A stretch of 64,000 bases of DNA from UBA2160 sp964588665 (GCA_964588665.1 CAZPQQ010000002.1:1-64000), one strand, 5' to 3'; positions 26,306 through 36,477 are shown, counted from the first letter of the stretch. The notes: a model not told the origin generated them from the sequence alone. Program-made: numbers and translations.

Positions 26306-27401
26306 GGTAGCAGCCCCGCGCCAGGATGGGCCAGACTGCTTCCACCTTGCCGTTTCTGACCGCGATGAACTCGTCCCAACGGTTCACGAGGATGTCCTGC
26401 TGTGCGCTTAACAGCATGAACTGGTCTCCGATATTGAGAGGCATGTCGCCATCGGAACGCAGGACGATGTGCTCCGACTCGAGCGTAGCGACTTCGATCT
26501 CGGGCATGTCCTCCACCGTTGGCAATACGCCTCCGGGCGCCGCCAACGCCCTGTAGCCGACGTCGCCAACGGCCACGTTGGAACTGGGCCGGCTGATGAC
26601 GGTGCTCAACGTTCGGGCCGCGTATCGGAAGTCTTCCATGTAATCGGAGCTGGTGCACATGAGAGCATAGGTTCCGCCCTGCACTTCGGTCACGCCCTCA
26701 ACCTCCGCCGCCACGTCCACGGTCCAGGTCTCGCCGGTGGACACGATCTCGACGGGAATGCCGGCCGCCACGATGGCGTCGCGCACCTCGAGGCAGATAT
26801 CCATGTATCGACGCCCTTCGATGAAACGAGTTTCGCGGTCCGGGTCCCCCGCTAAAGTTTGGTGACTCATCACGCCTTTGAACGCGATCCCAGGCAACTC
26901 CGTTGCGAGCTTTGCGAGCTCGACGCCGTGTTCCGGCGACCTGACCCCGGCCCTGTGCATGGACGTGTCGACCTCGATGATGACGCCGACCGTCGTCCCG
27001 AAGTCGCGAGCTGCGTCGGAAAGAGCTTCGAGCGGCCCACGCGAATCGATCGCGACCTTGACGTCGGCGACGCGAGAGATGCCGCACACGCGTTCGAGCT
27101 TGTCGCGGGTCACGACCTGGCTCGTGATGAGAATGTCTGAGATGCCGCCCTCCACCATCACCTCGGCCTCGGAGACCTTCGCCGTGCACACCCCGTTGAC
27201 GGTGCCGCCCGCGCGGATCTGCTTGTGCGCGATGATCGGCGTCTTGATGTTTTTGGCGTGCTCACGCATCTTGCACTCTGTGTCTCGATAGGTCTCCGCC
27301 ACGAAGCGGAAGTTGTGCTCAAGCGCATCGAGGTCGATGAGCAGGCACGGTGTGTCCAGCGACTCCACCGGCGTCCCGATCCTTGGTCGATAGCTATCCA
27401 T
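26301..27401 (-). CDS. DSD1-like PLP enzyme (D-threonine aldolase/D-serine dehydratase family)
   Basis: A 366-residue fold-type III PLP protein with an alanine-racemase-like barrel and a C-terminal beta domain. The lysine expected to hold PLP is K50 in REHAKNIK, the family's R-x-H-x-K-x-x-K pattern. Further family segments are AGGTVNGVCTAKVSEAE, IEVDTSMHRAG and VSTGETWT. The C-terminus ends CYH, which could supply metal ligands. The substrate, a D-3-hydroxyamino acid, is inferred. It lies next to a paralogue in the same direction, separated by two family B repeats. Confidence 0.85.
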   Translation of the reverse strand: MDSYRPRIGTPVESLDTPCLLIDLDALEHNFRFVAETYRDTECKMREHAKNIKTPIIAHKQIRAGGTVNGVCTAKVSEAEVMVEGGISDILITSQVVTRDKLERVCGISRVADVKVAIDSRGPLEALSDAARDFGTTVGVIIEVDTSMHRAGVRSPEHGVELAKLATELPGIAFKGVMSHQTLAGDPDRETRFIEGRRYMDICLEVRDAIVAAGIPVEIVSTGETWTVDVAAEVEGVTEVQGGTYALMCTSSDYMEDFRYAARTLSTVISRPSSNVAVGDVGYRALAAPGGVLPTVEDMPEIEVATLESEHIVLRSDGDMPLNIGDQFMLLSAQQDILVNRWDEFIAVRNGKVEAVWPILARGCYH

Positions 27402-27441
27402 CCTGACTCCTCGTTGTGTTTCTCAGATCGGGGATGTTATG

Positions 27442-27551
27442 CAGCTTGGCCGTAAACGGCCAGAGCACCCGTTTCGTCTGCACCACGTTTGCCGTTGGTC
27501 TCAGTTCACCTGAGGTGAATCTGCCTAAGGCATGACCTTCAGGCCGAACCC
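27442..27551. repeat. Palindromic repeat, family B, copy 2
   Basis: Starts GCTTGGCCGTAAACGGCCAG and ends GACCTTCAGGCCGAACCC, with a hairpin TTCACCTGAGGTGAA in the middle. Confidence 0.75.
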
Positions 27552-27561
27552 ACGCGCGCGT

Positions 27562-27630
27562 TGGCTTGGCCGTAAACGGCCAGAGCACCAAAGGCCGGAA
27601 TCCGGTGGTCTCAGCCTTCAGGCCGAACCC
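27562..27630. repeat. Palindromic repeat, family B, copy 3
   Basis: A shorter copy, GCTTGGCCGTAAACGGCCAG to TCAGCCTTCAGGCCGAACCC, directly after copy 2. The two copies occupy nearly the whole gap between the DSD1-like paralogues. Confidence 0.8.
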
Positions 27631-27642
27631 GTTGCACCCACC

Positions 27643-28728
27643 CTACCGGTACCGTCCCCGCGCCGCGACTTCCCAGGTCGCGACGAGCTTGCCGTCTTGG
27701 GCGGCGTATATGTAGTCGTACAAATTCGCGCAATTGGCGATGTCCGCGGGTATCAGCCAGACTTTGTCGCCGATCTCGAACTCGCTCTGCGCGTCGCCTT
27801 CCAGGGCCACGCCTCCGTGTTCGGCGCTCATCCGAGTCAACGTCGCGCCCGGAATGCCGTCGATCGCCGGCAGGCCCGTGTCGGCGCTGGCCGCCTTTTG
27901 GCCGGTGTCGAGCCATGCGAGATCGAGTTCTGGATGGGTGATCACCGTGGTAAGGAGTTTGGCCGCATGCTTCAACCCAGGGTGTAGCGAACCGTAGTTG
28001 TGGTCCATCAGCGCGTAGACGCCGGTTACGACTTCGGTGACCACGCCCGAGTCGTCGTCGCTGGCCAGATCGTGGGCGCCAGCGAGGCATACGGTGTCGA
28101 CATCGAGTCCGGCCTGTCTTACGGTGTCGCGCGCTGCCTTCATCGCGCTCAGCGCATTCGATCCCGGATTCGACCCTACTCCGACTCGTGCGAACAATCC
28201 GCTGAATCGGAGACCGTCGGCGTTCGAGATCGATCTCGCCAGGTTCGCTGCTTCTTCGGCGGATTCGACTCCGGGCTGTTCGTCGCCCGTCCTGACCTGC
28301 ACGAGCGCTCGGAGCGATACGCCTTTGGCTGAGGCCGCCTCGGAGAATCGGGCGACGACGTCTTGTCGCTCGACCAGCACCGTCAGGTCGCTCGTCATCG
28401 CGAGCCCGCACGCCGCTTGTATCTTGGCGTCCGTCACGAGGAGATTGGCGATCAGGATGTTGCCGATGCCTTCTTGCGCGAAAACTTTGGCCTCTCCGAC
28501 CGTCGAGACCGCCACGCCGCCGACGGTCCCGCCGGACGAGAGCTGCCTGCTGGCTACGGCAGGGCAAAGGTGTGCGCTCATGTCCGGTCTCAGAGCCAAT
28601 CCGCCGTTAGCGAAGGCGCCGTGGACGGTTTCGAGATTGTGGTTCAACGCGTCGAGGTCCACGACCAAAGCGGGAGTGTCGAGCTCTTCGACGGGGGTCC
28701 CTACAGGCTTGAATACGGGTCGTTCCAT
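27643..28728 (-). CDS. DSD1-like paralogue, probable pseudoenzyme
   Basis: A 361-residue paralogue of the neighbour at 26301-27401, aligning without gaps through much of the N-terminal half. At the place of the PLP lysine it reads LRPDMSAHLCP, so K50 becomes Ser51 and K53 becomes Leu54. The IEVDTSMHRAG motif is VQVRTGDEQPG and the C-terminal CYH is RYR. The frame is intact and codon use is normal, so it is kept as a protein but probably without PLP chemistry. It might be a regulator or a partner of the active paralogue. Confidence 0.8.
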   Translation of the reverse strand: MERPVFKPVGTPVEELDTPALVVDLDALNHNLETVHGAFANGGLALRPDMSAHLCPAVASRQLSSGGTVGGVAVSTVGEAKVFAQEGIGNILIANLLVTDAKIQAACGLAMTSDLTVLVERQDVVARFSEAASAKGVSLRALVQVRTGDEQPGVESAEEAANLARSISNADGLRFSGLFARVGVGSNPGSNALSAMKAARDTVRQAGLDVDTVCLAGAHDLASDDDSGVVTEVVTGVYALMDHNYGSLHPGLKHAAKLLTTVITHPELDLAWLDTGQKAASADTGLPAIDGIPGATLTRMSAEHGGVALEGDAQSEFEIGDKVWLIPADIANCANLYDYIYAAQDGKLVATWEVAARGRYR

Positions 28729-28841
28729 GGTTGCAACACCCTGAGTCGACGGAATGCGAGACGTGCGAATGGGCAGACCGACGATATCACAGAAGCGGGT
28801 GTCGGTCTATCGTTCGGCGCAGCGTCGCGACCCGGCGCGGA

Positions 28842-28870
28842 TTGGACTTATTGCCCGCTGGTGTTATATT
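28842..28870 (+). promoter_or_regulatory. Promoter of the amidohydrolase gene
   Basis: TTGGAC (28842-28847), a 17-base spacer ending TGT, and TATATT (28865-28870). It is 36 bases before the TTG start. Confidence 0.75.
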
Positions 28871-28906
28871 CGGTCATGCTCGATCCGAACACGACGGAGG
28901 AACAAA

Positions 28907-30133
28907 TTGTTCGTCATTAACGGAGCCAGACTGATCGACGGGACCGGCGCCGGGCCCAGGGAAGGAATGGATGTTGTCGTTGACGACGGCGAAATCGTCG
29001 AGATCTCGCCGGCAGGCGCCCGTTCGGTCCCCGACGACGCGGACCGCATCGATGCCAGCGGCATGACGCTGATTCCGGGATTGATCGACTGCCACGATCA
29101 CCTGAGTTCGTTCGGTTATGGGCTTGCCGACAAGTGGGGTCTCACAGAACCGAGCAGCCTTCGTCACATGCGCATCGCATCCGTTTTGGAGCAGACGCTG
29201 CACACCGGCTACACGACGGTGCGCGACGCCGGCGGGCTGGAAGCTGGGTTCAGGACCGCCGTCGATGAAGGGTTGGTTCCGGGACCGAGCCTTCAGGTCG
29301 TGCTCGACGTCATCACACCGACCGGCGGCATCGGCGACCATGCCAGCCCCTCCGGCTACCATCACCCGGCGCCGCCCAACCCGTCGCTGCCCGATGGCGT
29401 TGCCGACGGACCGGACGAGATGCGTCAGCGGGTGCGACAGATGGCATTGGCCGGGGCAGACGCCATAAAGACCGGCACAACCGGCGGCGCCAGTTCCCGT
29501 CTTGGCTTCGGCCCCAAGGACACGAACATGAGGCCGGAAGAGCTGGCCGCCTTGGTGGACGAGGCGCATTCACTCGGCAAACGCGTGATGTGCCACGCAT
29601 TAGGCGGCCCTGGTCTTCGCGCCGCCATCGAGGCGGGCGTCGACTCGATCGAGCATGGCACACACCTCGACGAAGACCCTGACTTAGTCCACATGATGGT
29701 CGAGAAGAACATCTTCTACATACCGACATTCAGCGTTTACATCTACCATCGGGCGCAAGGCACGCCTCACGGACGGGCCCGTTCGGAGGAGCTAACTCAG
29801 CATCACATCCGCAGCCTGGAGTTGGCCATGGAGGCCGGAGTGAAGATCGTAGCCGGCACCGACGCCGGCGGCTGGGTGCATTGGAACAACGCTCAAGAGA
29901 TATCTTGCCTTGTAGCTGCTGGAATGTCGCCGGCCGACGCGCTGGCCGCCGCCACCTCCCGCGCTGCGGAATGCCTCGGCATCGACGGCAGCGTCGGCAC
30001 GGTCGAGAAAGGAAAGCGCGCCGACCTCGTTCTCATCGACAGGGATCCTCTGGCAGATGTGTCAACGCTGGAAAAGGGCGCGAGTGTCCGTTTGGTCATG
30101 AAGAACGGCGCAGTGGCGGTCAATCACCTGTAA
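28907..30133 (+). CDS. Metal-dependent amidohydrolase (imidazolonepropionase-like)
   Basis: A 408-residue amidohydrolase of the imidazolonepropionase/prolidase-like group. Metal ligands are HDH in DCHDHL near 62, a lysine in DAIKTGTTGG near 187, His in MCHALGG near 227, His in EHGTHL near 248 and Asp in GTDAGG near 321. The start is a TTG at 28907 with GGAGG six bases upstream; the promoter just before it excludes earlier starts. The substrate is unknown. It is divergent from the DSD1-like pair, which may share its catabolic setting. Confidence 0.85.
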   Translation: MFVINGARLIDGTGAGPREGMDVVVDDGEIVEISPAGARSVPDDADRIDASGMTLIPGLIDCHDHLSSFGYGLADKWGLTEPSSLRHMRIASVLEQTLHTGYTTVRDAGGLEAGFRTAVDEGLVPGPSLQVVLDVITPTGGIGDHASPSGYHHPAPPNPSLPDGVADGPDEMRQRVRQMALAGADAIKTGTTGGASSRLGFGPKDTNMRPEELAALVDEAHSLGKRVMCHALGGPGLRAAIEAGVDSIEHGTHLDEDPDLVHMMVEKNIFYIPTFSVYIYHRAQGTPHGRARSEELTQHHIRSLELAMEAGVKIVAGTDAGGWVHWNNAQEISCLVAAGMSPADALAAATSRAAECLGIDGSVGTVEKGKRADLVLIDRDPLADVSTLEKGASVRLVMKNGAVAVNHL

Positions 30134-30197
30134 ACGAACCTGAACCAGCGCCAATTTGATAACATGGGCGTGGGATCGTGGCGCCAAGGAGTCCGGT

Positions 30198-30743
30198 TTG
30201 GAGCTTACGGAGTTCGAGTTCAAAGACGTTAAGCTGATGGAAGGCGAAGATATCGCCTTTGCGATTAACGTCGCCGATCCCGCGGGCAGACCGTCGTCCA
30301 AGTACCCGGAAGCATTGTTGCTGACCGACACCAGGGTGATTCATCTGAGCGGGCCGCAAAAGAACCGTCGGGTTGTAATGGCGGCTGTTGAAGACATCGT
30401 CTCGGTCGAGATCGCCAGCTACCGGCGCGGGGTCGCCTCGTACCTCTGGGCCGCCCTCGCGTTCGTGCTGGCGTTCGTGCTGTTCGCGACCATGGAGAAC
30501 TCAGTGATCCGCCTGGGGGCCTCGGCCGTGGTGCTCTTGATGGGCGTTTACCTGATAGTGAGCCAACTGACGGAACCTGGCAGGCCCACGGCGATCTTCA
30601 AGGCCGGCGCCACCGAGATTAACTGGTCCTACGGGCCAGACGACGACGCTGACGACGTGAACTCGTTGATCAGCAGGCTGTTTCAGATCAAGGCCGCCAA
30701 CGGGAGCAGGAACGGCAGCCACCGATCGTTCGCCCCCCGCTAG
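30198..30743 (+). CDS. Membrane protein of unknown function
   Basis: A 181-residue protein with a beta-rich N-terminal part (LLTDTRVIHLSG near 40), two predicted membrane helices around residues 87-105 and 109-127, and a cytosolic acidic tail. The layout is like bacterial PH-domain membrane proteins, but the match is weak. The start is a TTG at 30198 with AAGGA upstream. It overlaps the convergent tsaD gene by four bases at the stops. Confidence 0.7.
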   Translation: MELTEFEFKDVKLMEGEDIAFAINVADPAGRPSSKYPEALLLTDTRVIHLSGPQKNRRVVMAAVEDIVSVEIASYRRGVASYLWAALAFVLAFVLFATMENSVIRLGASAVVLLMGVYLIVSQLTEPGRPTAIFKAGATEINWSYGPDDDADDVNSLISRLFQIKAANGSRNGSHRSFAPR

Positions 30744-31768
30744 CCCAATCGGAGGCCTGGCACGACATCCAAGGCCCAACTTCGCCGTGCCCCGCCCCTC
30801 AGGTGGAAGAACGCTGCCGCGCCGATCATCGCGCCGTTGTCCGTGCACAACGCGGGCCGCGGGACCACCACCTGCACCGGTGACTTATCCGCCATTTGCT
30901 GTCTCAAATGCGAGTTGGAAGCAACCCCTCCGCCCAGCAAGATTCCCCGAACGCCGCGATCTTCCGCGGCTTTGAGCGTCCTCGTCACCATGCAGTCGAC
31001 CATCGCCTCTTGGAAAGCTCTCGAGAGGTCGGCGACTTGTTGAGGATCTAGCTCGCCGTTCTTGGGCGGCGGATACAGACCTTTCTCCTCCGCCCTCCTG
31101 AGCACCGCGGTCTTGAGTCCGCTGAAGCTGAAGTCCAGGGAGCCTTTCACCGACGGCCGAGGCAATCGGGGTTCGGCGCCCGTTCCGGACTCGGCGGCGC
31201 GTTGAATGGCAGGTCCGCCGGGAAACCCCAGTCCCAGAACCCGCGCCGCCTTGTCGAACGCCTCGCCCGCGGCGTCGTCTCTGGTCCGGCCGATCAGTGT
31301 GTAGTCGCCATGACCTCTCATCACGATCAGGTCCGTGTGCCCCCCGGACGTGATCAGGCACATCAGCGGGAAGCCCGGCGCCATCTCCGGATCGACGCCG
31401 TCTTCGAGCCACGAGGCGTATATGTGGCCTTCGAGATGGTTCACGCCGATGAATGGGATGTCGTAGGACAGCGCAAGGCCTTTGGCCGAGTTGACCCCGA
31501 CCAGCAACGAGCCCGCCAAGCCTGGCCCATGAGTCACGGCGACTCCGTCCAGCTCTCCGAGCTCGACGTCCGCTTGCTGCAGCGCCTGCTGCACCACCGG
31601 CATCATCGCCTTCATGTGCTGCCTCGATGCGATCTCCGGCACGATGCCGCCGTACTGAGCGTGAAGCTCCTCCTGCGAGGCGATGACGTTCGACCGGATG
31701 GCCACGCCGTCCTCGATGACCGCCGCCGCGGTCTCGTCGCATGAGGTCTCGATTCCCAGGATCTTCAT
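30740..31768 (-). CDS. tsaD: tRNA N6-threonylcarbamoyladenosine transferase
   Basis: Installs the t6A modification at position 37 of ANN-decoding tRNAs, with TsaB, TsaE and TsaC (not in this window). The 342 residues start with ILGIETSCDETAAAV; the metal-binding HLEGH is near 112-116, and GGHTDLI (near 140), LGLGFPGGP and the SFSGLKTAV segment are all present. The last metal ligand is in TDNGAMIG near 305. The ATG at 31768 is clear. Confidence 0.96.
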   Translation of the reverse strand: MKILGIETSCDETAAAVIEDGVAIRSNVIASQEELHAQYGGIVPEIASRQHMKAMMPVVQQALQQADVELGELDGVAVTHGPGLAGSLLVGVNSAKGLALSYDIPFIGVNHLEGHIYASWLEDGVDPEMAPGFPLMCLITSGGHTDLIVMRGHGDYTLIGRTRDDAAGEAFDKAARVLGLGFPGGPAIQRAAESGTGAEPRLPRPSVKGSLDFSFSGLKTAVLRRAEEKGLYPPPKNGELDPQQVADLSRAFQEAMVDCMVTRTLKAAEDRGVRGILLGGGVASNSHLRQQMADKSPVQVVVPRPALCTDNGAMIGAAAFFHLRGGARRSWALDVVPGLRLG

Positions 31769-31816
31769 GGTGTTATTCTAAACGCCTCTTTTTCTGGTCT
31801 CAGACTGCAGGGAGGT

Positions 31817-32764
31817 TCACTCCCCTCGCAGCGCCGGCAGGCGCGCCTTGATGCCGTCTACCGATAGCGCCAGCGCCGTTCCCTCGGTCAGAACCCCGGA
31901 TTGGTTGAACGTCACCCGCAAAGTCATTATTCCAATCACTTCGCCCCTGGAGTTCAACAGCGGCCCTCCGCTGTTGCCGGGATTGGCGGCGGCGTCGGTC
32001 TGCAAGTATTCGAGCCCATTGTACGTTCTCTTGGAAGATGCGATGCCTTTTGTGACGTTGACCGCGTCGCCGAGAACGGCGCTCAAAGGAAACCCGATGA
32101 CGACGATCTCATCCGCCAGGTTGGTCGAGTCATAGTCGCCGAAGACCAGCGCGGGACGGTCGAAGTCCGACCCGACCGACACGAGCGCTAGATCAGCCTT
32201 CTCGTCGATTCCGATCACGTCTCCGGTCACGCTGATCTTGATCTCGCCGCGGTCCACGGCGATCGTCGCTTTATGAAACCTTCCGACGACGTGCGCATTT
32301 GTCAGGATCAATCCCCGGTCGACGAAGAAACCGGAGCCCGTTCCCGCTGGCGTTTTGATCGCGACGACAGACCGTACGGCTTCCGACACCATGTCAGACA
32401 CAGTCGGCGTCGGTGTCGGGGTCGGGGCTGGCAGCGGCGTTGGCGTCGGCGCTTCAGGGACCGGCGTGGGACTGGGCGTTCGCGTCGGTACGGGGCTTGG
32501 CGTTAGCTTCAAATTCTGTCGCATCGTTTCGGCCTGCACGGCCAAGATCTCCTCCACCTTGGCCTCGACGGTCGCCTCGATGCTTGGCGGCTCGATAGGC
32601 GGAGTCACGTCGCCGCAGGCTCCGGCCCACACCAAGGCGGTGACGCCGGCGAGAACCGCCAGGAGTCGAGACGTTATGACCGACGACATTCGTGGCGTCG
32701 ATACGAGTGTTCCTGATCCATTTAGAGTCGTGTTCCGTTCTGGCCGCTGGCGCGATGCGGTCAT
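31817..32764 (-). CDS. Secreted trypsin-like serine protease (S1C)
   Basis: An extracytoplasmic HtrA-like protease without PDZ domain. A signal segment LLAVLAGVTALVWAGAC (about 34-50) may be a lipoprotein signal. A Thr-Pro repeat linker (about 95-122) follows, then the protease with His in LTNAHVVG, Asp in EKADLAL and Ser in GNSGGPL. The ATG at 32764 overlaps the GNAT stop as ATGA and has GAGG upstream; an internal ATG at 32689 would give a more usual signal peptide length. The linker sets the protease away from the membrane. Confidence 0.88.
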   Translation of the reverse strand: MTASRQRPERNTTLNGSGTLVSTPRMSSVITSRLLAVLAGVTALVWAGACGDVTPPIEPPSIEATVEAKVEEILAVQAETMRQNLKLTPSPVPTRTPSPTPVPEAPTPTPLPAPTPTPTPTVSDMVSEAVRSVVAIKTPAGTGSGFFVDRGLILTNAHVVGRFHKATIAVDRGEIKISVTGDVIGIDEKADLALVSVGSDFDRPALVFGDYDSTNLADEIVVIGFPLSAVLGDAVNVTKGIASSKRTYNGLEYLQTDAAANPGNSGGPLLNSRGEVIGIMTLRVTFNQSGVLTEGTALALSVDGIKARLPALRGE

Positions 32765-33300
32765 CTATCCTCAAGCCCCTCATCACGTATCAGAGCGTAC
32801 ACGAACGCGTCGATGGTCTGCCCGTCTTTGGTGACCGATTTGCGTTCGCGGCTCTCCAACGTGAACCCGGCCTTCTCCAGGACGCGAGCCGATGCCGGGT
32901 TCCACTCGAATACGCCGGCATGGCGCCGCACCAGGTCGAACCGGGCGAACGCGTACTCGACGATTGCCAGGGTCGCTTTCGTGGCGATGCCTTTGCCCCA
33001 GAACGGCTCGCCCAGCCAGTACCCGATCTCCGCGGACCGCCTGGCGACATCGCCTTGCCGCTGGATCGAGATGCCCCCGGCGGCCTCCGAGGCTGATGCG
33101 ATCGCGAACGAGGTCACGGGTGATTCGACGGTGACACGTTCAGTGTAGGTTCGCGCGTCTTCCAACGTATACGGGTGTGGGAACCCGTCCCGCAAGTTAC
33201 GCCATATGTTCCGGTTGTTTGCGTACTTGGCGAGGGCGTGAATGTCGCTCGGTTGCCAGGGTCGAAGCTCCCAACCATTGCCTAACGCTATCTTCGTCAT
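32761..33300 (-). CDS. RimJ/RimL-type N-acetyltransferase
   Basis: A 179-residue GNAT protein. Key segments are LRPWQPSDIHALAKYANN near 12, the acetyl-CoA loop EIGYWLGEPFWGKGIATKA near 90-108, and VFEWNPASARVLEKAGF near 130-146. The substrate, a protein N-terminus or amino sugar, is unknown. It is coupled to the downstream protease gene by an ATGA overlap. Confidence 0.92.
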   Translation of the reverse strand: MTKIALGNGWELRPWQPSDIHALAKYANNRNIWRNLRDGFPHPYTLEDARTYTERVTVESPVTSFAIASASEAAGGISIQRQGDVARRSAEIGYWLGEPFWGKGIATKATLAIVEYAFARFDLVRRHAGVFEWNPASARVLEKAGFTLESRERKSVTKDGQTIDAFVYALIRDEGLEDR

Positions 33301-33352
33301 TGCAAATCACCTTCGGTGAGACGGCGAACGGATTTGGCTCGTTTCATTGCTT

Positions 33353-33516
33353 TTAGCGTTTCGGAATGGTTTCGGCGACTACTTCCTGGGCACGCATCAG
33401 CACGTCTGCGCGCCGGTCGGCGTGGGGCAGCAAGTAGAGCTTGCCGGCCCGAACGCCCAGCCGATGCCGCCGGCCGCGCCCGTAATCACCGCCGTTTTGC
33501 CCTCGAAATCCTGCAC
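33353..33516 (-). pseudogene. SDR remnant with its middle deleted
   Basis: The minus strand keeps only two ends of a short-chain dehydrogenase. The N-terminal part (from about 33516) reads FEGKTAVITGAAGGIG, the dinucleotide-binding start. The C-terminal part reads GKLYLLPHADRRADVL then AQEVVAETIPKR and a stop at 33353. Roughly 200 codons are missing between them and the two parts are out of frame. It sits four bases from the end of the mandelate-racemase-like gene. Confidence 0.7.
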
Positions 33517-33520
33517 GGGG

Positions 33521-34660
33521 TTATATCCCCCTCTCGCCGCGTCGGAGCGGTACGTACGGGTGGGCGTCGGCTACTTCTTCGTTGAACGTCAGGCCCAAGC
33601 CCGGTCCGGTCGGAAGATCGACATAGCCGTCCTTTTGCCTCGGGAGCCCGTCGAACACCTCGAAATAGTGAGGCTCGTAGAACTCGGCGTGGTACTCCTG
33701 GATCAGGAAATTTGGCATTGCCGTATCCAGATGGAGACTCGCGACTGTTCCGACTGCCGCGTTGGTGTTGTGAGGCGCCATCATCACGTGCCTGGGTTCC
33801 GCGATGGCGGCTATCTTCTTGAGCTCGGTGATGCCGCCCGCGTTGCATATATCGGGTTGCAGTATGTCGACCGCGTCAGCCTTGACCAGCTCGTAGAACG
33901 GGAACTTCAGGTACAAGCGCTCGCCGGTTGCGATCGGTATGCTGACCTGGTCTCGCACTTGGGCCATTTCGGACACGTTTTCTTCGGACACCGGCTCCTC
34001 GAACCAGAACGGTCTGTACTGCTCCAGGCGCTTGCCGAGATGGATAGCGGTATAGACGTTGAACTTGGCGTGCACCTCGACCAGAATCTCGACGTTGGGA
34101 CCGACAGCCTCGCGAACCGCAGCGACACGGTCCTCGGCGAGCTGCGCCTCTTCGGGCGAGATGGTGTAGTAGTTGTGCGTGCCAAACGGGTCGAACTTCA
34201 TGGCGGTGTAGCCCATCGCCACGACGCGCTTCGCCTCCGCCGCGTTCTGCTCCGGCGTGCCTGGGTTCGTGTACCAGCCGTTGGCGTACACCCTGATCCG
34301 CTCGCGAATCGGGCCTCCGAGCAGCGAGTAGATCGGCACGCCGAGCGCCTTGCCTCGCAGGTCCCACAGCGCCAGGTCGATCCCCGAGAGCGCCGTGGAG
34401 AACATCCTCCCGCCCCGTCCGTTGTTGTCCTGGTGCAGTCGCATCCAATGGAGCTCGTGGGCCATCGGGTCCTTGCCGATCAAATACGACTCCGCCATGT
34501 CTTGCAGAAGTTGGGAGACCAACGGGTCGAATCCGAGCATGGACGACTCGCCTAGGCCTTCGATTCCTTCGTCGGTCTGCAGCCTGACAATGAGCCAGTT
34601 TCGCTTGGCGTTGCGATGCTGCGACGAGAATATGTGGGTCTTCAGTCCGGTGATCTTCAT
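33521..34660 (-). CDS. Enolase-superfamily sugar acid dehydratase-like
   Basis: A 379-residue mandelate racemase/muconate lactonising family protein, most like galactonate-type dehydratases. Lysine is in AMKFDPFG near 155, metal ligands are in EILVEVHAKF near 194, WFEEPV near 221 and ATGERLY near 246, and a histidine base in MAPHNTN near 297. The substrate is not fixed by sequence. Such enzymes are abundant in SAR202-type genomes. The start is an ATG. Confidence 0.88.
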   Translation of the reverse strand: MKITGLKTHIFSSQHRNAKRNWLIVRLQTDEGIEGLGESSMLGFDPLVSQLLQDMAESYLIGKDPMAHELHWMRLHQDNNGRGGRMFSTALSGIDLALWDLRGKALGVPIYSLLGGPIRERIRVYANGWYTNPGTPEQNAAEAKRVVAMGYTAMKFDPFGTHNYYTISPEEAQLAEDRVAAVREAVGPNVEILVEVHAKFNVYTAIHLGKRLEQYRPFWFEEPVSEENVSEMAQVRDQVSIPIATGERLYLKFPFYELVKADAVDILQPDICNAGGITELKKIAAIAEPRHVMMAPHNTNAAVGTVASLHLDTAMPNFLIQEYHAEFYEPHYFEVFDGLPRQKDGYVDLPTGPGLGLTFNEEVADAHPYVPLRRGERGI

Positions 34661-34749
34661 GACGCGCGCCCTCCATGGATTGGCTACGGCGGAGTGTACT
34701 ACGGGCCGATGTGGCAGGCAATCTTCGGGTCGCGTCGCGCTCGACCTGA

Positions 34750-34758
34750 TGCTATGAT
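34750..34758 (+). promoter_or_regulatory. Extended -10 promoter of hemL
   Basis: TGCTATGAT lies 34 bases before the chosen hemL start. No clear -35 box. It excludes the upstream GTG at 34759 as a start. Confidence 0.5.
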
Positions 34759-34791
34759 GTGGCGCGACTCACAGGCACAATCGATAATGAG

Positions 34792-36078
<1,287 letters not shown>

Positions 36079-36099
36079 TCAGGGTCGCGAGGTCAGGGG

Positions 36100-36279
36100 A
36101 TGAGCATGTTCTCAGTCACTATTGAGGTCGGCGATCCTCAGGGTGGCCGATTCGAGCCCATTCAAGTGCTAGTCGGCACGAACGCGACGTACAACTCGTT
36201 GCCTGGGAGCCTGTGCGTCGGCTTGACGTGGTACCGACGAACAATCGGCGAGTTTTGGACCGGCGTGGGGCCAAGGTTC
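36100..36279 (+). pseudogene. Aspartic protease remnant (clan AA)
   Basis: The frame reads FSVTIEVGDPQGGRFEPIQVL, then VGTNATYNSLPGSL, which looks like the VDTGATYT-LP motif of retropepsin-like proteases with the catalytic Asp and Gly changed. A partial later segment (RTIGEFWTG) fits the family's middle part after a deletion. The frame then runs into the repeat at 36280. It is likely nonfunctional. It starts 22 bases after hemL. Confidence 0.5.
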
Positions 36280-36477
36280 CCGTTCGTGGTGACCTTGTCG
36301 AACCACAGTGCCACTCAAGTGCATGCCTCGATATCTGCAACGAACTGGCGAATGAGGGCACTAGTTCCTAGTGTTGGAAATTGCCGTCAGGATAATCCGT
36401 TCGCCCCTTCGGAAATCTCGGGGCAGGCTCACCACGAACGGCTTGGTCTATGCCGATTATCGCGAGCAAGCACTAGT
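36280..36477. repeat. Family A elements, partial tandem pair
   Basis: Half a family A element (CCGTTCGTGGTGACCTTG to GGGCACTAGT, ending at 36365) is followed by a second unit from CTAGTGTTGG to GCACTAGTGG, which carries an inverted hairpin at 36396-36442. Both units end at ACTAGT. The rest of 36079-36617 shows no further gene apart from the remnant. Confidence 0.6.

Noticed and set aside
33347..34555. A 402-codon plus frame opposite the enolase-superfamily gene
   Set aside because: Antisense to a complete enzyme gene; its start also covers the SDR remnant.
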